Shown: positions 1-10,954 of the stretch, one piece after another
How the letters are laid out: every line of letters begins with the position of its first letter
Position numbering within the stretch: the stretch's first letter is position 1
Source: Roridomyces roridus
Taxonomy: Eukaryota; Basidiomycota; Agaricomycetes; Agaricales; Mycenaceae
Direction of reading: 5' to 3'
Assembly: GCA_029378245.1 (NCBI GenBank)
Contig: JARKIF010000018.1
Location: forward strand, 1,178,001-1,242,000
Length of the DNA stretch: 64,000 nt
Made by a program: the position numbers and the translations under genes
Notes under the pieces: model-generated
Told to the model about the DNA's origin: nothing
Database searches by the model: none
The model's input: the letters and a program-made list of their open reading frames with translations, nothing else

Positions 1-374
1 GGATCCTCCGCCGCCACAGGGGAAAGGGAGTGCCGCACCAAGGCTCGAGGTGCTGCCATATTGAAAGCGAGGCGGTCAGACAGTGAGCGGTGGTCGTTGC
101 CAGATGAGTAGGTGTCACGAGAGGGTAGGGATGAGGAGAAGCCCCGAGGGCACGTCGGCGTCGTCAGTGTGGTCAGAGCGCGATGCTGGCAAATCATGGC
201 AGAAGAAAGGCCGAAGCTAACATGTGTCAACAAATCCCTTTTGAGAAGGGCGGCCATTAATGCATTACGAAACCATGTTGCACGGACCAGCGACGACGAG
301 CAAGCGAGAACAACGCCATCGACGGTGAGCACTGACCGTGGATGTTGACTGTCTGAAAAAGGGACTGCCTCTAA

Positions 375-455
375 CGCGATGCATCGCGAGCTATTCTAAT
401 GAGAGCGAACGATGCATCGCGATAAAGTCTCTAATTAGAGCCCGCGATGCATCGC
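375..455. repeat. Three spaced copies of a GCGATGCATCGC palindrome
   Basis: A perfect 14-bp palindrome CGCGATGCATCGCG lies at 375-388. Its core recurs at 410-419 and 444-455, with centres 33 and 35 bp apart. The sites sit just upstream of a decayed F-box-type gene. They could be binding sites or a short repeat. Bases 1-374 otherwise show nothing I recognise. Confidence 0.6.
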
Positions 456-471
456 TCCCCCAGCATCTGGT

Positions 472-1348
472 GAAACGATCACCGGCGACCCGAGGCTGCC
501 ACTGGAGCTTGAGCGCGAGATTTTCGAGCTTGTGGTGGCTACAGACCTCCCAGAGGACTAGTATTGGTCACATCAGCATGTTGGGGACACCACGTTGGTC
601 CTACCACAGGTGTGTCGGAGAGTCCAAAGTTGGTGAGTAACCGCCTCCGTCGCTCCATGTCTGTCGTGTAACAAGAGCCACACAGGATCGAACCCTTTAT
701 CTAGCGAGTCGCGCTTCTTCAGAACTACAATGGCAAGGACCCCATCTCGTCGTTCCTTGCCACCGTCGAGGCCCGGCCAGCCACCTTCTTCGCTGCCCAT
801 GTCAAGCATCTCTATCTCGACCGCCCTGCACCCCTCTACGCCGTCCAGCGCATCCTCAGCGTCTGCACCGGCGTCGTGAGCTTCGGCTGCCACCATCCAT
901 ACACCGCCCTTGCTCCCTTCTTGTCCTCACTCCCTCTGAGAGCTATCATTCCCTGTCAATCGACACTTCCACACTGGTCCTCCAGTCTCACCCACCTCGG
1001 CCTCTCCTCCTCCCTCCCTGCCTCAGCCCCCGCCACCCTCCTCACCTCCCATCACTCACCCACCTCACCGTCGACTACTCGGCCCTCCCTGATCCCGATG
1101 TGCCGGGTATGGGCTCCGTGCTCACCTCGTTCCTTGCCGCAGCGCCCCACGCGCACTGTCTCGTCCTCCTCACGGGCGCCAAGACCGAGTACCGCTGGGC
1201 GCTACGGCGGCTTCGGGACGATGCGTTTGTTGATAAGCGCGTTTATGTGCATCTGGGCCCGGTGGGAGATGGGCCGTGGCATGCGTGGAGTTGGCGCTTG
1301 CCGGATTGTTTTGATGTGGTGGAGAAGGAGCTTCAACGGCGGCGTTAG
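472..1348 (+). pseudogene. Decayed F-box-type gene of the 'LPLELEREIFEL' family
   Basis: Translation from about 487 gives LPLELEREIFELVV, then HVGDTTLVLPQVCRRVQSW. A GTGAGT..CAG intron (about 633-686) follows, then IEPFI and a long second exon to a stop at 1348 that ends in DCFDVVEKELQRRR. This N-terminal pattern is common in agaricomycete F-box-like proteins of unknown target. The copy looks dead: the expected ATG reads ACG, there is a TAG after DLPED and another after IEPFI, and the frame shifts near 950-1030. A shorter relative lies at 3294. Recognition is by motif memory only. Confidence 0.6.
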
Positions 1349-1927
1349 ACAGGTGCGCTCTTGCTGATGCTGCGGGCAAGGCCCTTCTTGCGGGGTGGAA
1401 TGATATTTCGCGCACGGAGACACGGAAGGTTCACCCTGAAGTCTGGTCGGTGCGTCGGACGCATGATGAGATTCGATGAGATGGAGATGCTGTTACCGAT
1501 GATGTTCCACTTTCGTCGAATCGTATCAAGCCAATGCATTTTACCGATTAATACACATCACCGTTGGCTTCGGACCCAAGTGTTAACTCAGTGAAATCTA
1601 AAGCGCCTCTCTTTGTTCTCTGTCGTGGGGGAAAAGACCACGGTTCCTTTCGCGTACATAGTCTTTGCATGCAAGGGATTTTCAAAACTTCGGGTGCAAT
1701 TGCCAAGAATCCGTAGGTTCACCCGTGAATTCAGTGAACAGTGAAATGTGGCAAGTGGAATACACCTCCTCCATAAACACAAGCGCCGAACTTCAAAATT
1801 TAATCGTCGTCCGAATAATGGAACACCGCAAATCCAGCCTCTGAATGAATTGCCTTTCTGCTACATTCCTCCCACTGCCCACCGACCTTCCTCTCAGCTA
1901 TTTCACCTATTGGAAAATGAATGAATT
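1349..1927. other. Intergenic, nothing recognised
   Basis: No supported gene or element was seen. The stretch lies between the 3' end of the decayed F-box-type gene on the plus strand and the 3' end of the F-box/LRR remnant on the minus strand. Confidence 0.4.
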
Positions 1928-3077
1928 CGCCGAAATCATTGGCAGCCCTTCAGAGTTGGAGAGGTGTTGGCCCAAATTTGCAAAGCCGCACGGTCGTTAT
2001 CCAAGTTGACCAGATTGCGTTCAGCGCCATAAATATGATACTCGAATACCAGATACGCGAGACGTTCGAACCGGGGCAGGTACTTGGTGACCTGGTCCAC
2101 GATTTCCTGGATGAGTTCATAAGCGCTGGTTCAGGACAAAAGCCGATGGTGAAGACATACAGTCTCCATACCGCTACCCCGGCAGTGTAGTTTGAAACTT
2201 TCCAAGCGCGGAATATGGGTCGATAACGCGATAAGAAGCTCGTGTATGTGGCTCGCCGATATCGGATGGTAGATGCAAACACTCCTGAGGTTGGTGCCCG
2301 CCTGTGTAGCAAGTCTCTCGACAACACTGGGGAACTGTACACCCCCTGCGCCGAGAAGAGACGAAGTGATGCGATGTTTCCGTCGTAATATCGCAATTTC
2401 GGTAGCAAGCTACCTTGCGCGGTGTCCGCCCCCTCGGTGGATCTCCAAAGACGAAGATGGGTTCTGGTCGAGTGTCGACTCAAAAATTGTAGGAGATGGG
2501 GTTCCAGCAGTCTAGCTTTGCCGGCGGGAGAATGCAGGACAAAAGGTTGGGAAAGGTTAGGTTGGCGAGGCGGGAGACGACTCGGAACGGGCGGTAATCG
2601 TCAATGTGTAAATGCTCCAGTCGGCGCATGAGTTTCAGGGACTCGATGACAAAATCTGTGGGAGCATTGGGGAATCTTGAGAGCCAGCAAATCAGATTTC
2701 GTGGGCCTGAAAGGACAACTCAAACGTACCCATTTGGGAAGGTAAGAAATCGCACTGAGTCTGCCCGTTCGGGACTCCGTACCATTGCGTGGCAGAATGC
2801 CTCAATATGATCATGGCGGTAGCCTACGCTTAGAACAACCGTCCTGTTCAGAATGGGTCACACAAGCGCATGGAAAAGTTTGGAGACGCGGCGAGAGCGT
2901 CGCCTGGTCAGATCTGGGCGCGTTTTGGATGATTGCTGTGAGGACCTCGTTTGAGAACCATTGGGTTAGACACATGTCAGCCTCTTGCGGGCTTCGAGTC
3001 TGCATGGCGCAGAGAAAGAGTAGATGGAGGTTACAAGATGGTGGTCCCGGACAAGAGTGAATGATGGCCATCATCAT
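1928..3077 (-). pseudogene. F-box/leucine-rich-type protein, frameshifted
   Basis: The N-terminal exon contains LTQWFSNEVLTAIIQNAPRS followed by DQATLSRVSKLFH, the F-box-like opening seen in many agaricomycete proteins. Reading on along the minus strand in shifting frames gives leucine-rich segments such as LMRRLEHLHIDDYRPF and NLTFPNLLSCILPP (about 2510-2640), then LPRFERLAYLVFEYHIYG near 2040. At least three frame changes are needed, so the gene is probably not functional unless unseen introns account for some of them. F-box proteins usually bind Skp1 and present targets for ubiquitination; the target here is unknown. Confidence 0.6.
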
Positions 3078-3293
3078 GCGATGTCGGTCCTGGGCTCTCT
3101 GGGGAGTCTTTTCTTCTCGAACTCGCTGGGACCGTTTACGAATCCATTCGGGAGCTTGGGCCCTTGAACGCGGGCAAGACTGTGGACGCCGGTGTACATC
3201 AGGAATCGGACGTGTCCTGACTCCACGGCGGTCCGCGCAGCCCCACCATTTCTTTCAAATAGTACTAGGAAGTGCGGCAGCGCATCCTGCAGA

Positions 3294-3650
3294 ATGAGCA
3301 AGGGCGACCTAATTCTACCACTAGAGCTCGGCGAGCGCGACATCTTCGAGCTTGCGGTGTGACGTGTCCATTGACGACTTCACAACGACCTATGCACCAG
3401 CATGTTGGAGATACGGTGCTGTTTTTTTCTCCCGCCACTGTGTCGGAGAGTGCAGAGCTGGTGAGTCTCGTTTCCGCCGCTCCACGTCCATCGTATAACG
3501 AGGCCCAAGCCCTTTATGTGCGACTCCACGACTGCGAGCGCGTCGCCCTGCTCAGGCAGAACTACGAGGACGTTGAATTGTTCCTTGCCACTGGCACGAT
3601 CGATGCCCGGTCGGTGACCTTCCTTTGCGGCGCTGTCAAGAATACCTGAG
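3294..3650 (+). pseudogene. Truncated paralog of the gene at 472
   Basis: ATG at 3294 opens MSKGDLILPLELGERDIFEL and hits TGA four codons later. HQHVGD and LCRRVQSW follow in other frames up to a GTGAGT donor at about 3460, as in the copy at 472. The last exon codes VALLRQNYEDVELFLATGTI and stops after VKNT. It lacks most of the long second exon of the 472 copy. It lies head to head with the F-box remnant on the minus strand. Confidence 0.55.
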
Positions 3651-3778
3651 ATCCATTTACACGCGTTCTTATTCGGGGTACGTGATCCGCAGTTCAAGAT
3701 CGAGGCTGGATTTTCTGTATTTCACGAACAATAGAGACAACGGATACTATACAGCAATGAAGCGAACCCTCATAAAGC

Positions 3779-5106
3779 CTACCCACTCTTCGGCGGATAC
3801 TTGATGCCGCTCGACGGGCAGGTCGAGCTCTCGGGGGCGTCTGATCCCATGTCAACAACCTCAAGTCGAACAGGAGCAAGGAAAACGCACTAATCATGAC
3901 AAAATCCCCGTCGATAATGCTCCCGGAGAGATGGAAATAGTAAAAGATACCATTCAGCGTGCTTCCGTCACAATCAAAGGTCGGGGCGAACTGGACGGAT
4001 CCATGAGTGAGGTGCAAGGCAATTTCAATGCGTACTTACCCCGGACTCGGCTTTGATAGCTGCGACGAGGCTGGACAGGGTGTGTGTCGCGCTGGTCGAG
4101 GGCGAGATGCCTTGATTTTCGAGCCAGGTGAAGGTGGGGAGAGTCTATCCGTGGCGTTGGAACTTGGATGGATGGAGAAGAAGATGCACGGACCTGGAAC
4201 AAGCCGACGACGGTCTCGAAGAACGCGACAGCTTCGGCGGCTCTGGGACTGCCTGCGGGGAGGCAGGATACCTGCAAGGTGCTGCAAATATTCAATCAAT
4301 TCAATGTACGATTGTGAGCACCCGGCCGATACCTGTAGCAAGTCCCGTGCGTGGCCCATTCGTGCTCCCACAACTCTTCGTCCGTGCCATCAGAGGGAAG
4401 GTTCTTCCAGAACTACATAACCAGACAAGGTTTGAGTCACGTTTTCTGAACTTGGAGTATGTAGGCGATGTTCACCTCGTTCATGAAAGTAAGCGTCGAA
4501 CTGGCATTTTGCTGCGTCAACAACTGGACAAGTCTGGTTAGACTTTCGTTCAAAGCTATATCTGCATGAAATAGACGTACTGTGCCGATGCCGGTATAGT
4601 CTCTGGAGGGATCGCAATCTTCGCTGAACGAACCGTCGCAGCTATATCGCCGGTTAGCAGATTCATAGGATTCAGGGAGGGCTTACTTGTCGGGCCACAG
4701 TCCTGTTGAACGCTACGTGAGACAAATGTGGATGAAACAGACCAGCAGTAACCTACCGTGGATAGTCCAGCTATTGGTAGGCCCAGTAGTCGGGTTGGTG
4801 TCCCAGAACTAGTGTAATCGTGAAAGGAGCACTGCGGTGAATGGGCTGAGGAAGCGTACCTGAGTCTGTAGGACAAGACCCTAAGTAACAAGTGAGTCGT
4901 CTTGCGTATGGTGAAGCATGAATTGTACATACCCCAGGAGCCTCAAAACAGCACGTTCCTTTCGCCGAGGAGCTGCAGGAGAGGGGTCCGTTAGCGGGGC
5001 AGCCCGAGGATATGGTCGTCGCGCGGCGCAGGAGAGGTTGGATGAGAGACGCCGCGGACAGCTGGCTCAAGGTGAGCACGGATAGAGTGAGAGCGAGCAT
5101 ATGCAT
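3779..5106 (-). CDS. Secreted ribonuclease T2
   Basis: About 268 residues in 11 exons, all junctions in frame. The enzyme cleaves single-stranded RNA through a 2',3'-cyclic phosphate. A signal peptide (MHMLALTLSVLTLSQLSAAS) is followed by a Cys-rich region. The first catalytic motif is SWTIHGLWPDN and the second ELWEHEWATHGTC; both histidines and the glutamate are present. The C-terminal part reads FDCDGSTLNGIFYYFHL and the protein ends SSGIKYPPKSG. Two exons are tiny: 21 nt at 4860-4880 (GLVLQTQ) and 16 nt at 4687-4702 (LWPDN). I chose the ATG at 5106; 5100 is also possible. I saw no stop or frameshift, so the gene is probably functional, with a nutrient or defence role. Confidence 0.9.
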
Positions 5107-6357
5107 CGTCAAGTGGTGAGAACCCCTTGGCCGAGGAGCTTTTACGGGTGCGAGAGCCTACTGTATTTTGGTAACACGATGACTATTTTTGAGCCCTCCA
5201 TGTGCTCCGATGGCAGAAATATCTGGCACGGTCGTTCTCTTGGCTTCCTTGCACGCTTGGTGGGAAAGAGAGGGCAAGAAGTAGTAGAGCGACGCACGTT
5301 GATGGACTCGTGCTCAGTTCGAAGTAGAGTCCCCTCACGAGGAGAGGAACACCAGGGGCAAAGTTTACGCACTGGATGGTTGCTGGATGACGGTGGGAGA
5401 CTCGGAGAGAAGAAGATGTTTATCTGAGCGCATCAATGACCAAATAATCTCTTGCTTCCCGCCACCACAGCCTCACTGCACGTCTCGGCACCAACTCGCC
5501 ATAACGAGCTATATGGAAGATTTTGGATTACTAGGGAGAGGGTGATGGCGCAAGATTGGGCTGTCCTAACGACCGCCGACTCAGAGTCTTCCGATTCCTC
5601 TCGACTGTTCTCGGTGCGAGACTAGTAGCGTCCGAGTCAAGTAGTGTGCTCAATCTCTTCAGGTCTCTTTCCCCTGTCCGTATTGGGATGGGGACGCTTG
5701 CCACCGACGCCCCGCGCACAGGTGGAAGATGCAGGAGCGAAGCTCGAGTTTCAAGGGCTTCGGGGCGTGCATGTGCCGACGAGTACAACAACCCTCCGGA
5801 TCTGTGAAACTCGTCCTATGTCCGAACTCTGATGCGACCCACTTTAACAACAATGTATACCAGTCGAGCCTCGAGGGAAATTCCGAGGATGCACGGTCCG
5901 GTCGCTTGATGCGGCGTGACCGCATCTCGTCGGCGAAGAGTCGAGGTAACTACTAACGGCCAGCGCATGACTTGGGTTTGTGGAAAGTTCCGCGCTAGCG
6001 TGGCAGAGTGAACATTGCAACAGTCTACACTCGGGAAGATCTTTTCTCGCCTTGCATGCCTGGATTCAAACGTCAAGTCTGTAGCTAAAGACTTTCAAGG
6101 TGAGTGAGACTACATATAGCCAATTGCAAGCGTCGACACTCCTCATTTAGCGCATTGAGTCCATGTATATGACACACCTCCGTTCGCGCCGTCAGTAGCC
6201 AAGGTTCTAGATGTCCTATCCGCTTTTGAATTCTCCCCCTCCTGGGCGCCGCTCTGGTGGTGATGCAACGATCACCACGAGCTGCAGTATCAAAAATTAC
6301 TTTTCGAACAGTCTATAACTGGCGGTTCGCACCCCACTCGATGGGCCCCCCCAAAAC
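5107..6357. other. Intergenic, nothing recognised
   Basis: Shared upstream region of the RNase T2 gene (minus) and the membrane-protein gene (plus). Only short overlapping reading frames without family features are present. A weak TATA-like TCTATAAC at about 6311 could serve the gene at 6358. Confidence 0.4.
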
Positions 6358-7629
6358 ATGTCCCTCGCTCTCCTCGTCTTATTGCCGCTGACTCTGTTGT
6401 TTTCAGTGGCTCGAGCTGATCTCGCCAATTTGACCATCGACGATACCAACACGACTTACTGGGTGTGGCTCAACTCGTGGACTGCAATTACGCCGACTTT
6501 GCCTTGTCCTGGATGTGCCGCCCAGCCGGATTCCACATCGGTATATAACAGAACATGGCACGACGGCACGCTCGTGTCCGGGATTTTCAATTTTCAAGGT
6601 GCGCGGAGCGGGAACGTAGTACTTCCTTTCAACTCTGAATATTGGCATACTAGGAACCGCAGTCTACATCTACGGTATCGACATACCCAAGCAGTTTGCG
6701 GCCAACATTCAATTCAACCTCTTCAGCAACTGGTCTGTGGCGGGCCTCCATACATATTCAGGCTCCGAATACGTGTACGACTCGCTCTTCTTTTCGGCGA
6801 CGAACTTGAATTCGAGCGTGCCGGATGGCGTGCATTGGACAATCAAGACGTCCGAGGTTGGACAGGCTGCGTTGTTTGATTATGCCAAGGTTACAGTTGA
6901 CGACGCTAATTCGACGGATGTTGGTTCGGAACCTCCGTGAGCTGAATCTATTTCGTTTACCTTTCTTGTCCCAAATCTCATTTAGTACTGGTCAATCCAG
7001 CGGGAACTCCGGGACCACGGGATCGTACATCTCGTCCTCTTTTTTTGTCCCAACAAATTAACGCTCTTGTTCAGCCCTGGTCAATCCAGTGGGATCTCTG
7101 GGGGCACGGGGTCGTACGTCTCGTCTTCTTTTTTTGTCCTAAAAGAAATCTAACGTTGGGTTGTATTGTCAGCTCGTCCACGACGGGCTCAACAGCAAAT
7201 ACGATCGCCGGCTCGCCTCACAAATCCGAGACCACACCGGCAATTGTGGGTGCTGTGCTGGGTGGTGTCATCGGGCTGGCGCTGTCCATCATATCGCTCG
7301 TATTGTGCCTCCTGCGTAGACGACGCTCGGCAGCGACGGGAAACGATGACGGTACAGAGCGTCCGGGGATGCGATCCAGGGGCACTGTGAGGCTCGGGAG
7401 CATCGAACAATTCCTGCTACGCGGTGGAGAGACCAGTTCGGGGTCGGCACGGCCGAAGGAACGCGCTTTGAATGAAGAGTCTCCGCCCTCGCGATTGGAT
7501 AGCTCCAACACGGCGCCGGCGAATGGAGATGGGGCCAGGGCCCAAGAGGGAGTGGAGGGCCAGGAGCCGTCCAGGACTTTGGGACAAGATGTTGCGACGC
7601 TCCCTCCTGCATATCGCTCGACTTGTTAG
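6358..7629 (+). CDS. Single-pass membrane protein with C-terminal PPAY motif (intact family member)
   Basis: 352 residues in five exons: 6358-6598, 6654-6936, 6986-7024, 7075-7113, 7173-7629; the lengths sum to whole codons. A signal peptide ending in ARA is followed by an ectodomain with LTIDDTNTTYW, YNRTWHDGTLVSGIFNFQG, AVYIYGIDIP and EYVYDSLFFSATNL. A Ser/Gly/Thr linker comes next, then one helix (AIVGAVLGGVIGLALSIIS) stopped by RRRR. The cytoplasmic tail ends LPPAYRSTC. PPxY is the known ligand of WW domains, so binding of a Rsp5/Nedd4-type ubiquitin ligase is an inference. Exons 3 and 4 are a tandem duplication of 39 nt each. I know no function for the family. It is the only complete copy among seven in the window. 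Confidence 0.8.
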
Positions 7630-7833
7630 GACTGCATGGTCGCACTTTGGTTCAAATCCTTCGAGAGTCGGCTTGAAGTCGTCTCTTGCATTGGAGCTGA
7701 GTCTCCTGGCATCCATACAAGTATTAAATTGCAGGGATAATTTACAAGTACACGCAAGATACACATTAGTACAGAATACCCAACCATTACCATCGCCGAC
7801 TGATTAGATTCCCAGAACAGCGCCAAGATGCAT

Positions 7834-8433
7834 TCACCACCCAAGGCCGCCGCCATATCCGAGTCCACCGAGTCCACCACGCCCGAATCCACCAAATCCA
7901 CCACCCAAGCCTCCGAGCCCGAACCCACCGTCACCGAACCCTCCCAAGCCAAAGCCATCCTCACCGAATCCTCCGAGGCCAAAGCCCTCGCCACCAAACG
8001 CTCCCAAACCAAAGCCGCCGTCACCCAATGCTCCGAGGCCAAAACCGTCATCGCCAAAACCTCCCAAGCCAAGGCCGCCTTCGCCAAAACCTCCCAAGCC
8101 GAAGCCGCCATCCCCGAGCCCTCCAAGGCCAAGGCCTCCAAGTCCAAAGCCTCCCTCGCCAAAACCAAACTCCCCACTGCCGAAACCAAACTCTCCACCG
8201 CCGCGGCCGAAGCCGAGTCCTCCCAACCCGCGGTCGCCGCCGAAAAAGTTCTCCTTGGGATCCGCGTCCTGGTTACTCTGGGCATCTGGAGCGGCGGCGG
8301 GGGGAGGTACCGCTGGCCCGGGATTGGCTACAGCCCCGATATGCGGGTCTGCATCCCCTGCGATCGGCAGTGCGAGGACCACCGAGGAAGCGAGGGAAAT
8401 GAGTGCAGTGATGATGGTGGTTGAGAAGCGCAT
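7834..8433 (-). CDS. Secreted glycine-rich repeat protein
   Basis: Single exon, 199 residues. A signal peptide (MRFSTTIITALISLASSVVL) is followed by a Pro/Ala-rich spacer and then from about residue 65 a long array of GGFGLGGFGDGGFGLG-type units to the end (YGGGLGW). Composition is almost only Gly, Phe, Leu, Asp/Glu. Such proteins are usually wall- or matrix-associated; no specific function is claimed. A TATAAAA box lies about 80 bp upstream. The antisense Lys/Ala-rich frame is an artefact of the repeat. A decayed fragment of a similar gene lies at 28640. Confidence 0.75.
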   Translation of the reverse strand: MRFSTTIITALISLASSVVLALPIAGDADPHIGAVANPGPAVPPPAAAPDAQSNQDADPKENFFGGDRGLGGLGFGRGGGEFGFGSGEFGFGEGGFGLGGLGLGGLGDGGFGLGGFGEGGLGLGGFGDDGFGLGALGDGGFGLGAFGGEGFGLGGFGEDGFGLGGFGDGGFGLGGLGGGFGGFGRGGLGGLGYGGGLGW

Positions 8434-8511
8434 TTCGATATATGTGTTGGGTTGTTGGTTCGTTTATTCGAGGAGAGCTGAGTCGCTGAACAACTGGGAA
8501 GCGGAGGGGAG

Positions 8512-8519
8512 TTTTTATA
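8512..8519 (-). promoter_or_regulatory. TATA box of the glycine-rich gene
   Basis: TATAAAAA on the minus strand, about 80 bp upstream of the ATG at 8433, a normal core-promoter distance for a fungal gene. Confidence 0.55.
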
Positions 8520-9227
8520 CCTCACTGGAAAGATCCAGATACATGATTGGAAGCCTCGGCCCAGCTTCCTTTGACTGCCATATTGCACATATGGTACTTG
8601 ACCATATGTAACTCGTGTTCTTGAACACTTTAGTCGGAATTTGCAATTTACACATTATTTGCACAGAGACTCTGGTACCAGGAAGTTCTCAAGATACATA
8701 TGTCTTCGTCGGAGGCGACATCTCTTGGATCGGCCCCGGGCAGCCCATTTTCAACAGCGTGTTTCATTCATTTCTCACCAACACCCGCCTTCCGTCTGAC
8801 ACTTCGGATCGTGTCAAGGTTTCTTTCTGGCTCTCTGGGAACTCATTTACCCAGCTATAATTGATTTGCATCATGTTCAGGCCATTATGGTCCGGGATCA
8901 TTATTGACTCTAGATCTAACGCAATTACGCCGCTCTTAATAGGAATGAAGCTAAATACTATCTTCACATTCAATTTAAGATTCATGTTCGAACGCAATTA
9001 CCGCAGTGGCGTCAGTTCAACCGTGAGAAGAGAAGCGATTGATGCTTGCGGGGATCAACTCGCGGTTCACATCGCCGTCGGAATAATGCAATAAAGATAC
9101 CTGGTACTGAGAATTCTTCAGAAACATGATCCACAGGATAGATAGGACAGAGATAATTACGACGCCACAGAACATTTGTCAAATCGCGGGATTGAACGCA
9201 TGTGGGAGAAAAACAAAAACAATCACG
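8520..9227. other. Interg. AT-richer stretch, nothing recognised
   Basis: No gene or element was supported between the glycine-rich gene promoter and the tRNA. Confidence 0.4.
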
Positions 9228-9312
9228 TGACCACCGCAGGGGTCGAACCTGCAATCTCCTGATAACAAAGACACCGTCGTAGTCAGACGCGATGCCATTT
9301 CGCCAGGCGGCC
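9228..9312 (-). tRNA. tRNA-Arg(ACG) with 13-nt intron, copy 1
   Basis: 85 nt. The acceptor strands GGCCGCC and GGTGGTC pair with two G-U pairs, and the discriminator is A. The D stem is GCG/CGC, the anticodon stem UCUGA/UCAGG, and the T arm is GCAGGTTCGACCCCTGC. The loop reads CT-ACG-A, then 13 intron bases, then A, which puts the intron at the canonical site after position 37. The mature sequence is 72 nt. A T5 run follows about 10 nt downstream, as expected for a Pol III terminator. Copies 2 and 3 have the same exons apart from one D-loop base. Confidence 0.9.
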
Positions 9313-9379
9313 ATGTAGAGGCCTATCTTCCCGCAAATTCAGAAAACACCCTCGACAAACTTCTGCAATTGAACTTCTA

Positions 9380-9620
9380 CTGTACCATTTCGATCAATTC
9401 GAATGGCACTTTGAGGTGTGACTTTCCATACAAATGTTCGCTTTCGTAGCCGACGGCCGGCATGTCTCAACATGGAAATTTGATCCGCCATCAGACCTCG
9501 GCAAGCACCGGCAGGGCTCGGCGGAGCGAAATTTTTGCTTTTGACCCTGTGACATACGAAAATTTCCGTATAAAAATGGCTTGTGACTTGTGACCTTTCG
9601 AATTGATCGAAATGGTACAG
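9380..9620. mobile_element. Tc1/mariner-type MITE, 241 bp
   Basis: Perfect 24-bp terminal inverted repeats at 9380-9403 and 9597-9620 (outer bases CTGTACCATTTCGATCAATT), flanked on both sides by TA. No coding capacity. It lies just 3' of the decayed PPAY gene. The element at 61451 has a related end (CTGTACTATTC). Confidence 0.8.
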
Positions 9621-9642
9621 TATTATGTACACGGGCGCAGCA

Positions 9643-9990
9643 TCAACTGTATGCAGGTGGGGGCACAAGGCGTTCCAATTTGCGCAGTCGCGCTTCCACG
9701 TCCACGGTTGGCTTTGTGCTAGTAGACACCAGTGGGAGCGGTGTCGATGCTGATTGCGTCTCCAGCGACCTGAAGCGTGAGAGCTGAAACGGATCAATCC
9801 CATGCTGAGGTGCCACTGGTCGCACGATTCCGCTTTCCGTGTCAGGTCCTTGGGAAAATGACCCACGACACCGAAAAGTGCTATTCCACCAATGACGATG
9901 CCAACGAATCTGTCTGGGTCGCAACTTGTCTGGATCGCAACATATTTGGATCACAACATAAATGGATCGCAACCGCACAGGGTTACATGA
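9643..9990 (-). pseudogene. PPAY membrane-protein family, C-terminal remnant
   Basis: The minus strand shows a membrane-helix start (VGIVIGGIALFGVVG), then after a frame change FQLSRFRSLET and TVDVEARLRKLERLVPPPAY ending S-stop at 9643. The signal peptide and ectodomain are missing. The ARLRxLE..PPAYS ending matches copies at 60.4, 62.3 and 63.6 kb. It lies 330 bp from a tRNA-Arg gene. Confidence 0.65.
9909..9973. repeat. Short tandem repeat around GGATCGCAACA
   Basis: About four degenerate 16-17 bp units of the type TGGATCGCAACATA. They overlap the 5' side of the decayed PPAY gene and probably mark where its ectodomain was lost. Confidence 0.55.
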
Positions 9991-10289
9991 TCTAGGATCA
10001 TCATCACGTACTTGATTGACAGATACTGTCATGTTCGCCTAAAGACCTCAGTAGGGCTGTAGTGGTAAGTACTACACTCTCACTCAGTGAGTGCCCACTC
10101 TATGTCCATGATATGATTTATCATGACAGTTCTGGATCATTGGCTGACTCAGAACTATGCAGGTGGACCAAACAATGAAAATCTATCCACCACTCCTTTC
10201 TTCCTACTGCCATCTACCTCGTCTCAAAAACAATCCATCTAGCTATCCCAGGTAAGTTCGCACCCACACTCAATTAGAGTGCCCTGACC

Positions 10290-10950
10290 CTCCTCTCAGA
10301 TACCAATGTTCGACGTGAGCGGAGTTTACACACTGCCGGGATCGGAAATGCGGCTCCGAAAGCTCTTGCGCGCGCTTCACCCCGGAGGATCTCCCCCCGG
10401 TGGGAGCCTCCGAGTCTGATTTCCTTCGTGCCATGTGCCTCTGTGACAGTCGGCACTATTCATCGGTGCGTCCATATCTTACATTCCTCCTTGTCGCATC
10501 ACACGCTGACTGCTGCTCTTCTATAATCTGATTCTCGCGGAGGATACTCGTGCCATTGACACAGGGTTTTACAAGCTTCCCTCGGTTGACAAGTGCGTTT
10601 GGCAATATCTCTGCTTCCATATTGGTATTCATCAGCCCATATGCTAGGTTGCTCAAACTGCGAGCGATCGGCCTCGTGCGCAAGCTCGCCATCCAACCGA
10701 CCTCACCGCCACGATCATTTTGCCGCCATTCGACGTCAGATCCGGGGGACGACGTACCGACGCCGGACCTCTGCGGCGGGATATGGAGAGGAGGAGCGCA
10801 CCGCCGGCATTTCGATCATGAGGACGAAGAGATTGCGGCCGCGAGGGGCATCTTGGAGAGATTTGATTTACATGAGGATGACGGGAATTCTGGGATTGAT
10901 GTTTATTGTCGGGTGTTCCTAGTGTTTGCCTCGAATATAGGCTTGCAGAA
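10290..10950 (+). pseudogene. Possible Cys/His-rich exon of an unassigned gene
   Basis: After an intron-like GTAAGT..CAG at about 10252-10299, one frame reads HCRDRKCGSESSCARF, then MCLCDSRHYSS up to a GT at about 10467. This C-x4-C..C..C-x-C..H pattern resembles short metal-binding modules seen in uncharacterised basidiomycete proteins. A later stretch reads KLPSVDKCVWQYLCFHIGIH near 10570. Stops and frame changes interrupt it. I cannot name a family; it may be a remnant. 9991-10289 holds nothing I recognise. Confidence 0.25.
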
Positions 10951-10954
10951 TTAG

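Noticed and set aside
7828..8424. Long plus-strand frame rich in Ala/Lys/Ser/Thr
   Set aside because: It is the antisense of the Gly-rich repeat gene, which has a signal peptide and TATA box; the repeat keeps other frames open.
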